Assembly (NCBI GenBank): GCA_022844135.1
Contig: JALHMG010000004.1
Coordinates: 1-64,000 of the forward strand
Direction: 5' to 3'
Source of the DNA: Lysobacterales bacterium
Lineage (GTDB): Bacteria > Pseudomonadota > Gammaproteobacteria > Xanthomonadales > SZUA-5
DNA: 64,000 bases
This document shows positions 22,498-31,142 of this stretch, in pieces; position 1 is the stretch's first letter; each line of letters starts with the position of its first letter. The notes under the pieces were generated by a model. It was not told where the DNA came from. It was given only the letters and a program-made list of their open reading frames with translations, and ran no database searches. A program made the translations under genes and the position numbers.

Positions 22498-22759
22498 ACG
22501 CGAGATCACGGTAAGCAACAGGCTTGGACTGCACGCCCGCGCGGCGGCAAAACTGGTGCAAACCAGCGGCCAGTTCGCGTCGCGCGTTACCTTGCTGTGC
22601 CGCGGCCGGGAGGTCAACGCGCAAAGCATCCTCGGCGTGATGATGCTCGCGGCCGGCAAAGGCACCGCGCTCACCGTGCGCACCCAGGGCGATGATGAAG
22701 AAGCCGCCCTCGCTGCGGTTGCGGCTTTGTTCGAACGCAAGTTCGATGAGGCGGATTGA
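22490..22759 (+). CDS. ptsH: phosphocarrier protein HPr
   Basis: An 89-aa phosphocarrier. GLHARAAAKLV contains the active histidine (His near 16) phosphorylated by EI, and NAQSILGVMMLAA contains the regulatory serine targeted by HPr kinase, encoded three genes upstream. Downstream, 225 bp of C-rich sequence separate it from ptsI, a gap larger than any other in the cluster. Confidence 0.95.
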   Translation: MAEREITVSNRLGLHARAAAKLVQTSGQFASRVTLLCRGREVNAQSILGVMMLAAGKGTALTVRTQGDDEEAALAAVAALFERKFDEAD

Positions 22760-22984
22760 TGAGGCCCAGGGATGTGGCACGAATAGTCCTCGACATGACG
22801 CGGGGGCAAGGGTCGGGGGGGCGGGGGCGAGCGCAAATCGTCGCGCCAGCCTGCGTACACCCTTCGCCAGTTCCCAGCGGCCAACACGAATACGCGCAGG
22901 CGCACGGCCCCCGCCGCCTGCCCCCTGCGCCTGGGTCGCTGGCTAAATCTTGCCGCAACACCGATGCATGCGAGGCCCCTTAAC

Positions 22985-24706
22985 ATGGCGCTGCTGCTCA
23001 GTGGTCAGGCAGCATCCAAAGGCATCGGCATCGGTCGCGCTCGGGTGCTGGAAGTCGGTGGCGTCGAGGCGCCCGAGTACACGCTGGAACCCGACCAGAT
23101 CGGCTCGGAAATCGAGCGTTTCCGGGCCGCCGTTGCGCAGGCGCGAGCGGGCCTCAGGACCATTGCCGATCGTCTGGAGCAACAGGTTTCCAGCGAGGTC
23201 CGCGACTTCATCGAAACGCATTTGTTGATGCTCGAAGACGATGCGCTTGTCGAGGCGCCGGTCGAGTTCATTCGAGGTCGCGCGTGCAACGCGGAGTGGG
23301 CGCTGAAGCAAGCGCGCGATCAGTTGATGGCCGCATTCGATCAAATGCAGGACGACTACTTCCGCTCGCGCCGGGATGATGTCGATCAAGTTGCCAAACG
23401 CATTGCGGGCGCATTGGCGAATCGCGAGTCGCGGACGCTGATGGCCGAGGACGATTCGCTGGCGGATACGGTGATCGTGGCCGACGATATCGAGCCGGCT
23501 GAATTGACAGGTCTCGCCGATCGCGGGCTGGCGGCGTTCATGATCGAGAGCGGCGGCCCGCAATCGCATAGCTCGATTCTGGCGCGCTCGATGGGTGTGC
23601 CGTGCATCGTCGGCGTGCGCGGCGCGCGCCAAATGGTCAGCGAAGGCCAGCTCTTGATTGTCGACGGCGAGCGCGGATTCGCACTCATCGATCCCGATGG
23701 CGAGCGCCTGACACGTTATCGCGAGCGCCAGGTCGAGCAGCGGCGCCGCCAGAGCGCCTTGCAGCGCCTCGCGAGCGTCGCGCCGCGCACGGCCGACGAG
23801 GTCGCGATTTCGCTGTGGGCCAACGCCGAGCAGGTCAAAGATATCGAAATGGCGCTGCGCAATGGCGCTGCGGGTGTCGGCCTGTTTCGAACCGAATTTC
23901 TGTACCTCAATCGGAACAGCGCACCGGACGAGGACGAGCAGTACGCCGCATGTGTGGCCACCATTGGGCTCATGGGCGGTAAGCCGGTCACCTTTCGAAC
24001 GCTGGATGTCGGTGCCGACAAGCAGTTGAATCTGGGTCAGGATCCGCACGAACCCAATCCCGCGCTTGGCCTGCGCGGCATCCGCTTGAGCCTCAGGTTC
24101 CCGGACATTTTTCGCACGCAGCTTCGCGCCATTTTGCGCGCAGCGGCGCTGGGTCCGGTGAGTTTGCTGCTGCCGATGATCAACGGCTGCGAAGATGTGC
24201 TGCAGACGCGCAAGCTGGTCAAGGAAGTCGGCGAGGAGTTGCGTGGCGCCGGCATCGCGTGCGATCCCAACATCGCCATTGGCGGCATGATCGAAGTGCC
24301 CGCTGCCGCACTCGCCGCGCCGCAGCTCCTCGATATTCTCGACTTCGTCTCGATCGGCACCAACGATCTGATCCAGTACACGCTCGCCACCGATCGCGGC
24401 AATCAGGCTGTCGCTCGCTGGTACGATCCGCTGCATCCGGCCGTGCTGCGCCTCATCAGCGCCGTGATCGATACCGCCCAGGCCTATGGCAAACCCGTGG
24501 CCCTTTGTGGCGAAATGGCGGGCGACACGCGCTACACGGCGCTCCTGCTGGCGCTCGGACTCAAGGATTTCAGCCTGCATCCGCGCGGCATCCTGGAACT
24601 CAAGGAAACCTTGTCCAAATTGCATCGCAAGCCGCTGCTGGCGCTCAAACGCGACATTCTGGCGGCGACGAGTGCCGATGCGGTAGCGAGCGTGTTGCGG
24701 ATGTAG
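22985..24706 (+). CDS. ptsI: PTS enzyme I (phosphoenolpyruvate-protein phosphotransferase)
   Basis: A 573-aa EI that takes phosphate from phosphoenolpyruvate and passes it to HPr. The N-terminal HPr-binding domain leads to the histidine signature SGGPQSHSSILARSMGVP; the C-terminal PEP domain has GLFRTEFLYL, GIRLSLRFPDIF, and the GTNDLIQYTLATDR signature with the catalytic cysteine in VALCGEMAGD. I prefer the ATG at 22985; another at 22964 is in frame and neither has a strong ribosome site. No GAF domain, so this is not EI-Ntr (PtsP). Confidence 0.95.
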   Translation: MALLLSGQAASKGIGIGRARVLEVGGVEAPEYTLEPDQIGSEIERFRAAVAQARAGLRTIADRLEQQVSSEVRDFIETHLLMLEDDALVEAPVEFIRGRACNAEWALKQARDQLMAAFDQMQDDYFRSRRDDVDQVAKRIAGALANRESRTLMAEDDSLADTVIVADDIEPAELTGLADRGLAAFMIESGGPQSHSSILARSMGVPCIVGVRGARQMVSEGQLLIVDGERGFALIDPDGERLTRYRERQVEQRRRQSALQRLASVAPRTADEVAISLWANAEQVKDIEMALRNGAAGVGLFRTEFLYLNRNSAPDEDEQYAACVATIGLMGGKPVTFRTLDVGADKQLNLGQDPHEPNPALGLRGIRLSLRFPDIFRTQLRAILRAAALGPVSLLLPMINGCEDVLQTRKLVKEVGEELRGAGIACDPNIAIGGMIEVPAAALAAPQLLDILDFVSIGTNDLIQYTLATDRGNQAVARWYDPLHPAVLRLISAVIDTAQAYGKPVALCGEMAGDTRYTALLLALGLKDFSLHPRGILELKETLSKLHRKPLLALKRDILAATSADAVASVLRM

Positions 24707-24736
24707 CCAGGCGGTTGAAATCGAACGATTTGCCGA

Positions 24737-25402
24737 CTAGCGCAGCAACGCCGGCAATTGCTCGCTGATGCTGACCAGCATTGCGATAGCGCTGGCGCTT
24801 TCGTCCCAATCGGCGGCGGCGGGCAGATCGGCGCGGATTTCCTCGCTCAAGGTACTGGCACGGGCCTGGGCTTCGTTGACTTCCGCTTCTTCCAAGAGCC
24901 TTTCGGTGGCGCGGATACTGTTGGCCAGCATAAGCAGGGCGACGCTGCGCATCGAGGTGCGCTCGCCGATCGCGGCGTCGCGCAAGTGCGCCAAGGCTTC
25001 GTTGCGCGCGCGGGTCGAGCGCACCGGATAGCGGCGCGCGCCGAACAGCCAATAGCGTTTGCTGCTGCCAGGGTGCAACAGGCCGCGATCGACGAGACTG
25101 TCGAAATGCCGCGCGACGACTCGGCTTACGCCATAGCGCGTAGTCGAGATCATGGCTCCGGTCGGCTGCACGCCGCGCGCTTTGATGGCGCGCAGCGTTT
25201 CATCGATCAGCGGATGGAAGTTCGGCAGGTCGTCGACGACATGCACGCCTTGCGGTGTCCAGCCGACCTGTTTTTGCACGGCCAATTCGGCAAGCAGGCA
25301 GGCACTGAGAAACATCGGTGCCTGGACCACCGCCAAGCCCGGCAGCGGCAGGCCAGATTCGACATCAAGCGACATCAGCAGCAGGTCTTCGCCGATCAGC
25401 AC
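24737..25402 (-). CDS. GPP34 (Golgi phosphoprotein 3-like) family protein
   Basis: A 221-aa protein resembling the GPP34 domain: LIGEDLLLMSLDVESGLPLP at the start, then SACLLAELAVQKQVG, RHFDSLVDRGLLHP and the helical C-terminal half. In eukaryotes the domain binds phosphatidylinositol-4-phosphate on Golgi membranes; bacterial members are mostly actinobacterial and of unknown role, perhaps lipid-associated. It starts with GTG and follows the metallopeptidase gene by 46 bp on the same strand, so the two may be co-transcribed. Assignment rests on the overall pattern and order of motifs. Confidence 0.72.
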   Translation of the reverse strand: MLIGEDLLLMSLDVESGLPLPGLAVVQAPMFLSACLLAELAVQKQVGWTPQGVHVVDDLPNFHPLIDETLRAIKARGVQPTGAMISTTRYGVSRVVARHFDSLVDRGLLHPGSSKRYWLFGARRYPVRSTRARNEALAHLRDAAIGERTSMRSVALLMLANSIRATERLLEEAEVNEAQARASTLSEEIRADLPAAADWDESASAIAMLVSISEQLPALLR

Positions 25403-25448
25403 GGGCTTATCCTGTTCGCCTCGCGAATGGGCGAGGGCGGCACGAAGC

Positions 25449-27266
25449 TTACCACCCGCAGCTCTGTCCCTGGTTCTGCTCGATCAACCACTGATTGAGC
25501 GGTTGGAAGTATTCGAGCACGGCGTCGGCTTGCATGCGTTCGCTGCCGGTGAACTCCTTCAACGTAACCTGCCAGGGCTGGCTGGCGCCGGCGCCCAGCA
25601 GTTTCCACAATTTCCCGCCGACCTCCTTATTGCCGAAGATCGAGCAGGTGTGCAGCGGGCCTTGATGCTTCATCTGCTGGCACATTGCGCGCTGGAACTG
25701 GAATTGGAGAATGTGGGCGAGGAAATAGCGCGTGTATGGCGTATTCGCCGGAACGTGATACTTGGCCGCAGGGTCGAATGCGCTCTCATCGCGCGCGACT
25801 GGCGGCACCACTCCCTGGTACTTCTTCTTCAGGTCCCACCAGGCGCTGTTGTAGCTGGACGGCGCAATCGAAGCATCGAAAACGCCCCATCGCCACTGAT
25901 CGATGAGTTTGCCGAAGGGCAGGAAGGCGACTTTCTCCAGCGCCAGTTTCATTTGTGCGTTGATGATGGCCTCGTTCGACTCGCTGGCCGCATCCACCAG
26001 CCCGATCTGCGCCAGGTAACCTGGCGTCAGCGATAGCACTACGGTGTCGCCGATGGCTTCATGAAAGCCATCGTTGGCGCCGGTCTGGTACAGCGGCGGT
26101 TGGCCGTGGTACGCGAGGTAATAGTAGATGTGACCGAGTTCGTGATAGATCGTGCGCAGGTTTTCTTCGTCCGGCACGATGCACATCTTGATGCGCACAT
26201 CGCCCTTCATATCCATGTCCCAGGCGCTGGCGTGGCATTGCACGTCGCGATCAGCCGGTTTGGTGAGCATCGAGCGCTCCCAAAAAAGCTCTGGAAGCGC
26301 GGGCATTCCGAGCGAGGTGTAAAAGCTTTCGGCCTGACGCGTCAACTTGACGGCATCGTAACCTTGCTTCTCGAGGCCGGCGGTGACGTCCAAACTGTCG
26401 ATGCCGGCGAATGGTTCGACGAGCGGATAAACATTGCTCCAATCCTGCTGCCACATGTTGCCGAGCACGTGGCCCGGAATCGGTCCGGTCTTAGGTACTT
26501 CGGCATCGCCATAGTGGCCGTTCAATCGATTGCGCACGTAACAATGCAATTGTTTGTACAGCGGCTCGACTTCGCTCCACAGGCGCTCGGTTTCGGCCGC
26601 GAAGTCGGCGGCTGGCATGTCGTAGCCGCTGCGCCAGAGATCGCCCGTGTCCTTAAATCCATAGGCCTGCGCACCCTTGTTCATCAGCTCGGCGAAGCGC
26701 TGGTAGTCGCTGCGGGAGGCGCTGGCGGTGTCGTGCCAATCGAGCCAGGCTTTCTTCAGTGCAGCCGGATCGCGGCTGGTGGCAAGCACATTCGATAACT
26801 GCAACAGATCGCGGCAGGTTGCCGGGTTGGCTGGATCGTCGCAGGCCTTGCCCGCGCCATAGGCAGCTTCGAGCCGGGCCGACAGCTCGGTCAGTTCGGC
26901 CTGGTCTTTGCTGTCGGTGGGCGGCAATACGGTGCGGCCACTCAGCATCAAGCCGAAGGATCGCTTGGTGTTGGCATCCAGCTCGATGCCTTGAAAGCGG
27001 CGCATCTCGTTGAGCAAATCGGCCTGATAAGCCAGATCGCGCTCGTTGGCTTTGGCTGCCAGAAATTGCGAGTCGGCGTTGATGTAGGTGGCAGCGATCC
27101 ATTGCGCCGCCGCCGCTTCTCGCGCGCGTGCATATGCCTCGTTGTTGACGCGCTGCACCAGCACCGCCGCGCCACTGGCGTCGGGTGCGTCCTTTGCCGC
27201 GTTCGGTGGCGGCGGCGTGCAGCCGGCGAGTACAGCGCAGATGGCGATCGGTAGTAGGCGATTCAT
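25449..27266 (-). CDS. M2-family (ACE-like) peptidyl-dipeptidase, lipoprotein
   Basis: A 605-aa zinc metallopeptidase of the angiotensin-converting enzyme family, removing C-terminal dipeptides. The zinc motif HELGH is at 375-379, with HEAIGD downstream supplying the third ligand. The ATG at 27266 opens a lipoprotein signal (MNRLLPIAICAVLAGC), so the enzyme is likely anchored in the periplasm or outer membrane; an upstream in-frame start would spoil the signal. Length is typical of single-domain bacterial ACE homologues such as that of Xanthomonas. Role is probably peptide scavenging. Confidence 0.92.
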   Translation of the reverse strand: MNRLLPIAICAVLAGCTPPPPNAAKDAPDASGAAVLVQRVNNEAYARAREAAAAQWIAATYINADSQFLAAKANERDLAYQADLLNEMRRFQGIELDANTKRSFGLMLSGRTVLPPTDSKDQAELTELSARLEAAYGAGKACDDPANPATCRDLLQLSNVLATSRDPAALKKAWLDWHDTASASRSDYQRFAELMNKGAQAYGFKDTGDLWRSGYDMPAADFAAETERLWSEVEPLYKQLHCYVRNRLNGHYGDAEVPKTGPIPGHVLGNMWQQDWSNVYPLVEPFAGIDSLDVTAGLEKQGYDAVKLTRQAESFYTSLGMPALPELFWERSMLTKPADRDVQCHASAWDMDMKGDVRIKMCIVPDEENLRTIYHELGHIYYYLAYHGQPPLYQTGANDGFHEAIGDTVVLSLTPGYLAQIGLVDAASESNEAIINAQMKLALEKVAFLPFGKLIDQWRWGVFDASIAPSSYNSAWWDLKKKYQGVVPPVARDESAFDPAAKYHVPANTPYTRYFLAHILQFQFQRAMCQQMKHQGPLHTCSIFGNKEVGGKLWKLLGAGASQPWQVTLKEFTGSERMQADAVLEYFQPLNQWLIEQNQGQSCGW

Positions 27267-27354
27267 GGCGGGCAGGGCAGGTTCGTCGTGCAATTGTGTC
27301 GGTTTGGACAGTTCCGTCCCGGACTCTCAGAAAGGGAGAGGATCAGGCACTGGA

Positions 27355-27522
27355 CTATTTCGAGTGGTTCTTTCTCGCGCCGTAAACCATGGCCGCCATC
27401 CCGGCGACCCCAACGAGGGGCGCCATGCCGCGACCCAGTTGCGGATGCGTGATCCAGAACTGTGCGCCAGCGATGAGGGCGACGACGGCAATAGCGCTAA
27501 GAGCGATGACTTTCAGATTCAT
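27355..27522 (-). CDS. 55-aa two-helix membrane protein downstream of DEAD-box helicase
   Basis: A short frame, MNLKVIALSAIAVVALIAGA, then QFWITHPQLGRG, a second hydrophobic stretch MAPLVGVAGMAAMVYGA, and a basic tail RKNHSK. Two membrane helices are predicted. Its ATG overlaps the helicase stop (ATGA), strong support for a real, translationally coupled gene. I know no family. Confidence 0.65.
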   Translation of the reverse strand: MNLKVIALSAIAVVALIAGAQFWITHPQLGRGMAPLVGVAGMAAMVYGARKNHSK

Positions 27523-29519
27523 GCGCGCGGTCCACGAGGCTTGCTGCGTTTTTCGCCTGCCGATCCGCCGCCTTTGTCGGGCCTCATTTTGAGCGGGCGT
27601 CCGGCGACCCAGGTCTTCTTCAAGTGCTGCAATATTTCTTTGGGCATACCTTCGGGCAATTCGATGGTGCTGGTTTCATCGCCAATCTCGATGCGGCCGA
27701 TGAATTTGGAATCCAGCCCGGCTTCGTTCGCGACAGCACCCACAAGGTTGCCCGGCTTCATACCGTGGCTCGATCCGACCTCAACGATGAAGCGCTCGAA
27801 CACAACATCGCTGCGCGGCGTTTTGTCTTTCGCAGGGCGATCTTTGTTCTTCGATGCGAACTCGCGTTCGCGTAGAGCAGGGCGTTCGCGCGTACTGTCC
27901 GCACGCGGCTCGCGACTGGGACGCTCGTCGCGAGCCGCGGGCGCCGCAAAGCTCGTGCTATCGCTGCTCCGCTCGCGCTTAGGAGGCTCGCCGCTCCGGG
28001 ACGGCGGCTTCTCACGCGGATCGAGCTTTCGCTCCGCGCTTTCGCGTTTCGGTCGCTCGGCATACGCGCTGCGTTCACCGGTCGGGCGGGCTGCCCGTTC
28101 GGCGAAGCTTTCACGCTTGTCGCGCTTGCCGGCGAATCGCTCGTCTCGCGATGCGCGCGTCGCGTCGCGCGTCTCGACGACGGTGGCGGGCGACGGATCC
28201 TGGCCGGCGGCGAGTAACAGCGGCTTGTCGCCCTGCAACATACGAGCGACGGCTGCAGCTACATCGAGCTCCGGCACCTCGCGTTGATGCGCGAAATCGC
28301 TGATGAGCTGGCGATACAAATCGAGATCGCCGGCTTGCAGTCCCTTCTCGATGCGCTCGTAAAAGCGCGCAACGCGGCGGTCGTTGACCGCCTGAACGCT
28401 GGGTACCAACATCGGTTCGATCGGCTGGCGCGTGGCGCGCTCGATCGTACGCAGCAGATGTCGCTCGCGCGGCGTGACAAACAGGATCGCCTCGCCGCTT
28501 CTTCCCGCTCGCCCTGTTCGGCCGATGCGATGCACGTATGCCTCGCTGTCGTAGGGGATGTCGTAGTTGATGACGTGAGTGATGCGCTCGACATCCAGGC
28601 CGCGCGCCGCGACGTCGGTTGCGACGAGGATATCGAGCTGGCCATCGCGCAGCCGCTGGATGGTTTTCTCGCGCTGGACTTGCTGCAAATCGCCATTGAT
28701 CGCGGCGGCCGCGAATCCGCGCGCGTTCAGTCGTTCGGACAACTCTTCGGTACCGATCTTGGTGCGCGCGAAAATGATCATCGCTTCGAAGGGCTCGCCC
28801 TCGAGGATGCGGGTCAACGCATCGAGTTTGTTCAGGCCGCTGACTTGCCAATAGCGTTGCCGAATCTGGCTCGCGGTGGTCGTTGATGAGCGTATCGTGA
28901 CCTCGACGGGATCCTTAAGGTGCGTCTGCGCGATGCGCTTGATCGGCGGCGGCATGGTGGCTGAAAACAGAGCAACCTGACGGCCGGCGGGTGTGGCGCC
29001 GAGGATCATCTCGACATCATCGATGAAGCCCATTCTCAGCATCTCATCGGCCTCGTCGAGCACCGCGACCTTCAGCTGCGACAGGTCGAGCGTACCGCGC
29101 GTCAGGTGGTCCTTGATGCGCCCAGGGGTGCCCACCACCACATGCGCGCCGCGCTTCAAGCCGTGAAGCTGCGCGCCGTAACCTTGCCCGCCGTAAATCG
29201 GCAGCACGTGGAAGTCGGGCAGGTGCTGTGCGTAGCGTTGGAAGGCCTCGGCGACCTGAATGGCCAGCTCGCGCGTCGGTGCCAACACCAGCGATTGGGT
29301 GACCGCGCGCTTGAGATCGATACGCGCGAGAATCGGCAATGCGAACGCCGCGGTCTTGCCGGTGCCGGTTTGCGCCTGGCCCAGGACGTCCTTGCCGGCC
29401 AGCAATGGCGGGATGGTTTCGGCCTGGATCGGCGAGGGCGATTCGTAGCCCACGCTGGCGACCGCAGCCATCAATCGTTCGGGCAAGCCCAGGTCTGAGA
29501 ATTGGATTGTGCTGCTCAT
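27519..29519 (-). CDS. deaD: DEAD-box ATP-dependent RNA helicase (DeaD/CsdA type)
   Basis: A 666-aa RNA helicase. Helicase core: AQTGTGKT (motif I), PTRELA, GTPGR, DEAD, SAT, and HRIGRTGRAG. After the core comes a long charged, Arg/Glu/Ser-rich low-complexity segment (about residues 455-570), then a DbpA/CsdA-type RNA-binding domain (VGSSHGMKPGNLVGAVANEAG ... FIGRIEIGDETSTIELPEG) and a basic Gly-rich tail. This matches CsdA, involved in ribosome assembly and cold adaptation. The ATG at 29519 fits the usual N-terminus; upstream in-frame codons are unlikely. Confidence 0.93.
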   Translation of the reverse strand: MSSTIQFSDLGLPERLMAAVASVGYESPSPIQAETIPPLLAGKDVLGQAQTGTGKTAAFALPILARIDLKRAVTQSLVLAPTRELAIQVAEAFQRYAQHLPDFHVLPIYGGQGYGAQLHGLKRGAHVVVGTPGRIKDHLTRGTLDLSQLKVAVLDEADEMLRMGFIDDVEMILGATPAGRQVALFSATMPPPIKRIAQTHLKDPVEVTIRSSTTTASQIRQRYWQVSGLNKLDALTRILEGEPFEAMIIFARTKIGTEELSERLNARGFAAAAINGDLQQVQREKTIQRLRDGQLDILVATDVAARGLDVERITHVINYDIPYDSEAYVHRIGRTGRAGRSGEAILFVTPRERHLLRTIERATRQPIEPMLVPSVQAVNDRRVARFYERIEKGLQAGDLDLYRQLISDFAHQREVPELDVAAAVARMLQGDKPLLLAAGQDPSPATVVETRDATRASRDERFAGKRDKRESFAERAARPTGERSAYAERPKRESAERKLDPREKPPSRSGEPPKRERSSDSTSFAAPAARDERPSREPRADSTRERPALREREFASKNKDRPAKDKTPRSDVVFERFIVEVGSSHGMKPGNLVGAVANEAGLDSKFIGRIEIGDETSTIELPEGMPKEILQHLKKTWVAGRPLKMRPDKGGGSAGEKRSKPRGPRA

Positions 29520-29698
29520 CTTGTTGCCTGGGCTGTAAAAGGCCGCGAATTCTACGCCCCGGCGGATGAACCGGTGTCGTGACGACTGGCCCACGCGCGC
29601 GGTCCGGCGGCGGGCCTATGTTCACCGCACCCGCAGCGCCGTCAGGCTGTTGAGCCACAGGCTGCAGGTCTGCCCGACAACGCGCCTGGAGAATGCCG

Positions 29699-30811
29699 AT
29701 GTTGACCACCCGCCGTACCCTGTTGAAATTGAGTGCGCTTGGCGCCGCTGCCAGCGCTGCGCCGTCGCTGCTGTACTCGACTGTCGCGCGCGCCGAGAAA
29801 CCCCTCAACATCCTGATTCTCGGTGGTACCGGCTTCACCGGGCCACACCAGGTGCGTTACGCGCTAGCGCGGGGGCACAAGCTCACGTTGTTCAACCGCG
29901 GCCGTAAGGAAATCGAGTGGCCGGGCGAGGTTGAGGAACTGACCGGCGATCGCAACACTGGAGACGTTGGCTCGCTCAAGGATCGCAAGTGGGATGTGTG
30001 CATCGACAACCCGACGAGTGTGCCTTTCTGGGTGCGCGATGTTGGGCAAGTTCTGGCCGGCAATGTCGATCAGTACATCTTTATCTCGACGATCTCGGTG
30101 TTCAGCGACAACTCCAAACCGAACATGGCCGAAGATGGTGCGCTTGCGGTTTATGAGGGCGAGGACCCGCTCAAGGAAACGCGCGATTCGCTGATGGCGA
30201 ACATGGCGCTGTACGGCCCGCTGAAAGCTGCTTGCGAGCAGGAAGCGCAGAAGCAGTTTGGGGACAAGGCGACGATTATCCGCCCAGGTCTCATCGTTGG
30301 ACCCGGCGACGAGACCGATCGTTTCAGCTATTGGCCGGTGCGCATCGCGCAGGGCGGCGATGTGCTGGCGCCGCCGATGGATGATCCGATGCAATTCATC
30401 GATGCACGCGATCTGGCGGAATGGACTATTCGCATGGCCGAGGCACGAGCCTATGGCATCTACAACGCGACGGGACCGGATTACGAACTATCGACCGCGG
30501 CCACACTTTACGGCTGTCGCGCCGTTACCACCACCGGTGCGCGCCTGCGCTTCGCCAGCGCCGAGTTTCTGGCCGAAAACAATGTCGCACCCTGGGCGGA
30601 GATGCCCGTGTGGGTGCCAGGCAGCGGCGAAACCGCCGGCTTTGCGCGAGTGAATTGCCAAAAAGCGATCAAGGCGGGACTGACATTCCGTCCGCTCGCA
30701 ACCACTGCGGCCGAAACCATCGCCTGGTGGAACAACCTGCCAGCCGAGCGGCGCGTGCTGCGCGCTGGATTGAAGCCGGAGCGGGAGAAGGAGCTGTTGG
30801 CGAAGTTGTAG
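29699..30811 (+). CDS. Tat-exported NAD-dependent epimerase/SDR-like protein
   Basis: A 370-aa protein. It begins with a twin-arginine signal (LTTRRTLLKLSALGAAASAA), cleaved after ARA near residue 33. The mature part is an extended short-chain dehydrogenase fold: ILILGGTGFTGPHQVRYALARGH (Gly-rich NAD loop), FISTISVFSDN, YGPLKAACEQ (Tyr and Lys of the catalytic pair), and RPGLIVGPGDETDRF. GGAGA at 29688-29692 is seven bases from the ATG at 29699 but only one from that at 29693, so I take the later. Export of an SDR protein by Tat is consistent with cofactor loading before export. Substrate unknown. Confidence 0.82.
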   Translation: MLTTRRTLLKLSALGAAASAAPSLLYSTVARAEKPLNILILGGTGFTGPHQVRYALARGHKLTLFNRGRKEIEWPGEVEELTGDRNTGDVGSLKDRKWDVCIDNPTSVPFWVRDVGQVLAGNVDQYIFISTISVFSDNSKPNMAEDGALAVYEGEDPLKETRDSLMANMALYGPLKAACEQEAQKQFGDKATIIRPGLIVGPGDETDRFSYWPVRIAQGGDVLAPPMDDPMQFIDARDLAEWTIRMAEARAYGIYNATGPDYELSTAATLYGCRAVTTTGARLRFASAEFLAENNVAPWAEMPVWVPGSGETAGFARVNCQKAIKAGLTFRPLATTAAETIAWWNNLPAERRVLRAGLKPEREKELLAKL

Positions 30812-30855
30812 GGTTATCCAGCGGGCGGTATGGCTCCCTCTTGGTCTTGGTCCGC

Positions 30856-30897
30856 TTGACCATGTACTCGTCGCGCATCATGATGCGGTCGCATCAT
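30856..30897 (+). promoter_or_regulatory. vapBC promoter with overlapping palindromes
   Basis: TTGACC (30856-30861), 17 bp, then CATGAT (30879-30884) form a fair sigma-70 promoter. A perfect 12-bp palindrome GCATCATGATGC (30875-30886) covers the -10, and ATGATGCG/CGCATCAT (30880-30887 and 30890-30897) overlaps it. This is the expected place for autorepression by the VapB-VapC complex. Confidence 0.6.
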
Positions 30898-30914
30898 TGA
30901 GAGTGAGCCTTGCC

Positions 30915-31142
30915 ATGCGCACCACGATTGAGATTCCTGACCTTGCCCACCAGCGATTGAAGGTCCTCGCGCAAGCGAGGGGTGTCAGCCTGGGCAAGTT
31001 GTTGATGGAACTTAGCAATCAGGCGCTTGGACTTAACTCGGATGCAGAGGCTACTGTCATCGCTAGCCCGACCACTGGTTTTCTGAAACTGAAGCTGGGG
31101 CAACCAGTCACGTTCGAGGAACTCAAGGCGCTGGATGAGTGA
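30915..31142 (+). CDS. vapB: VapB-type ribbon-helix-helix antitoxin
   Basis: A 75-aa protein with a ribbon-helix-helix N-terminus (MRTTIEIPDLAHQRLKVLAQ ... VSLGKLLMELS), which binds the operator, and a C-terminal tail that would wrap the toxin. The ATG at 30915 follows GAGTGAG; an in-frame TTG further upstream is less likely. It overlaps the toxin gene by one base, the usual antitoxin-first order. Confidence 0.82.
   Translation: MRTTIEIPDLAHQRLKVLAQARGVSLGKLLMELSNQALGLNSDAEATVIASPTTGFLKLKLGQPVTFEELKALDE

Noticed and set aside
22760-22984. possible RNA element in the C-rich gap between ptsH and ptsI
   Set aside because: I could find no conserved fold or clear hairpin with a T run.
22943-24625. 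560-codon open frame antisense to ptsI
   Set aside because: It is the shadow of a high-G+C gene; ptsI carries all EI signatures on the other strand.
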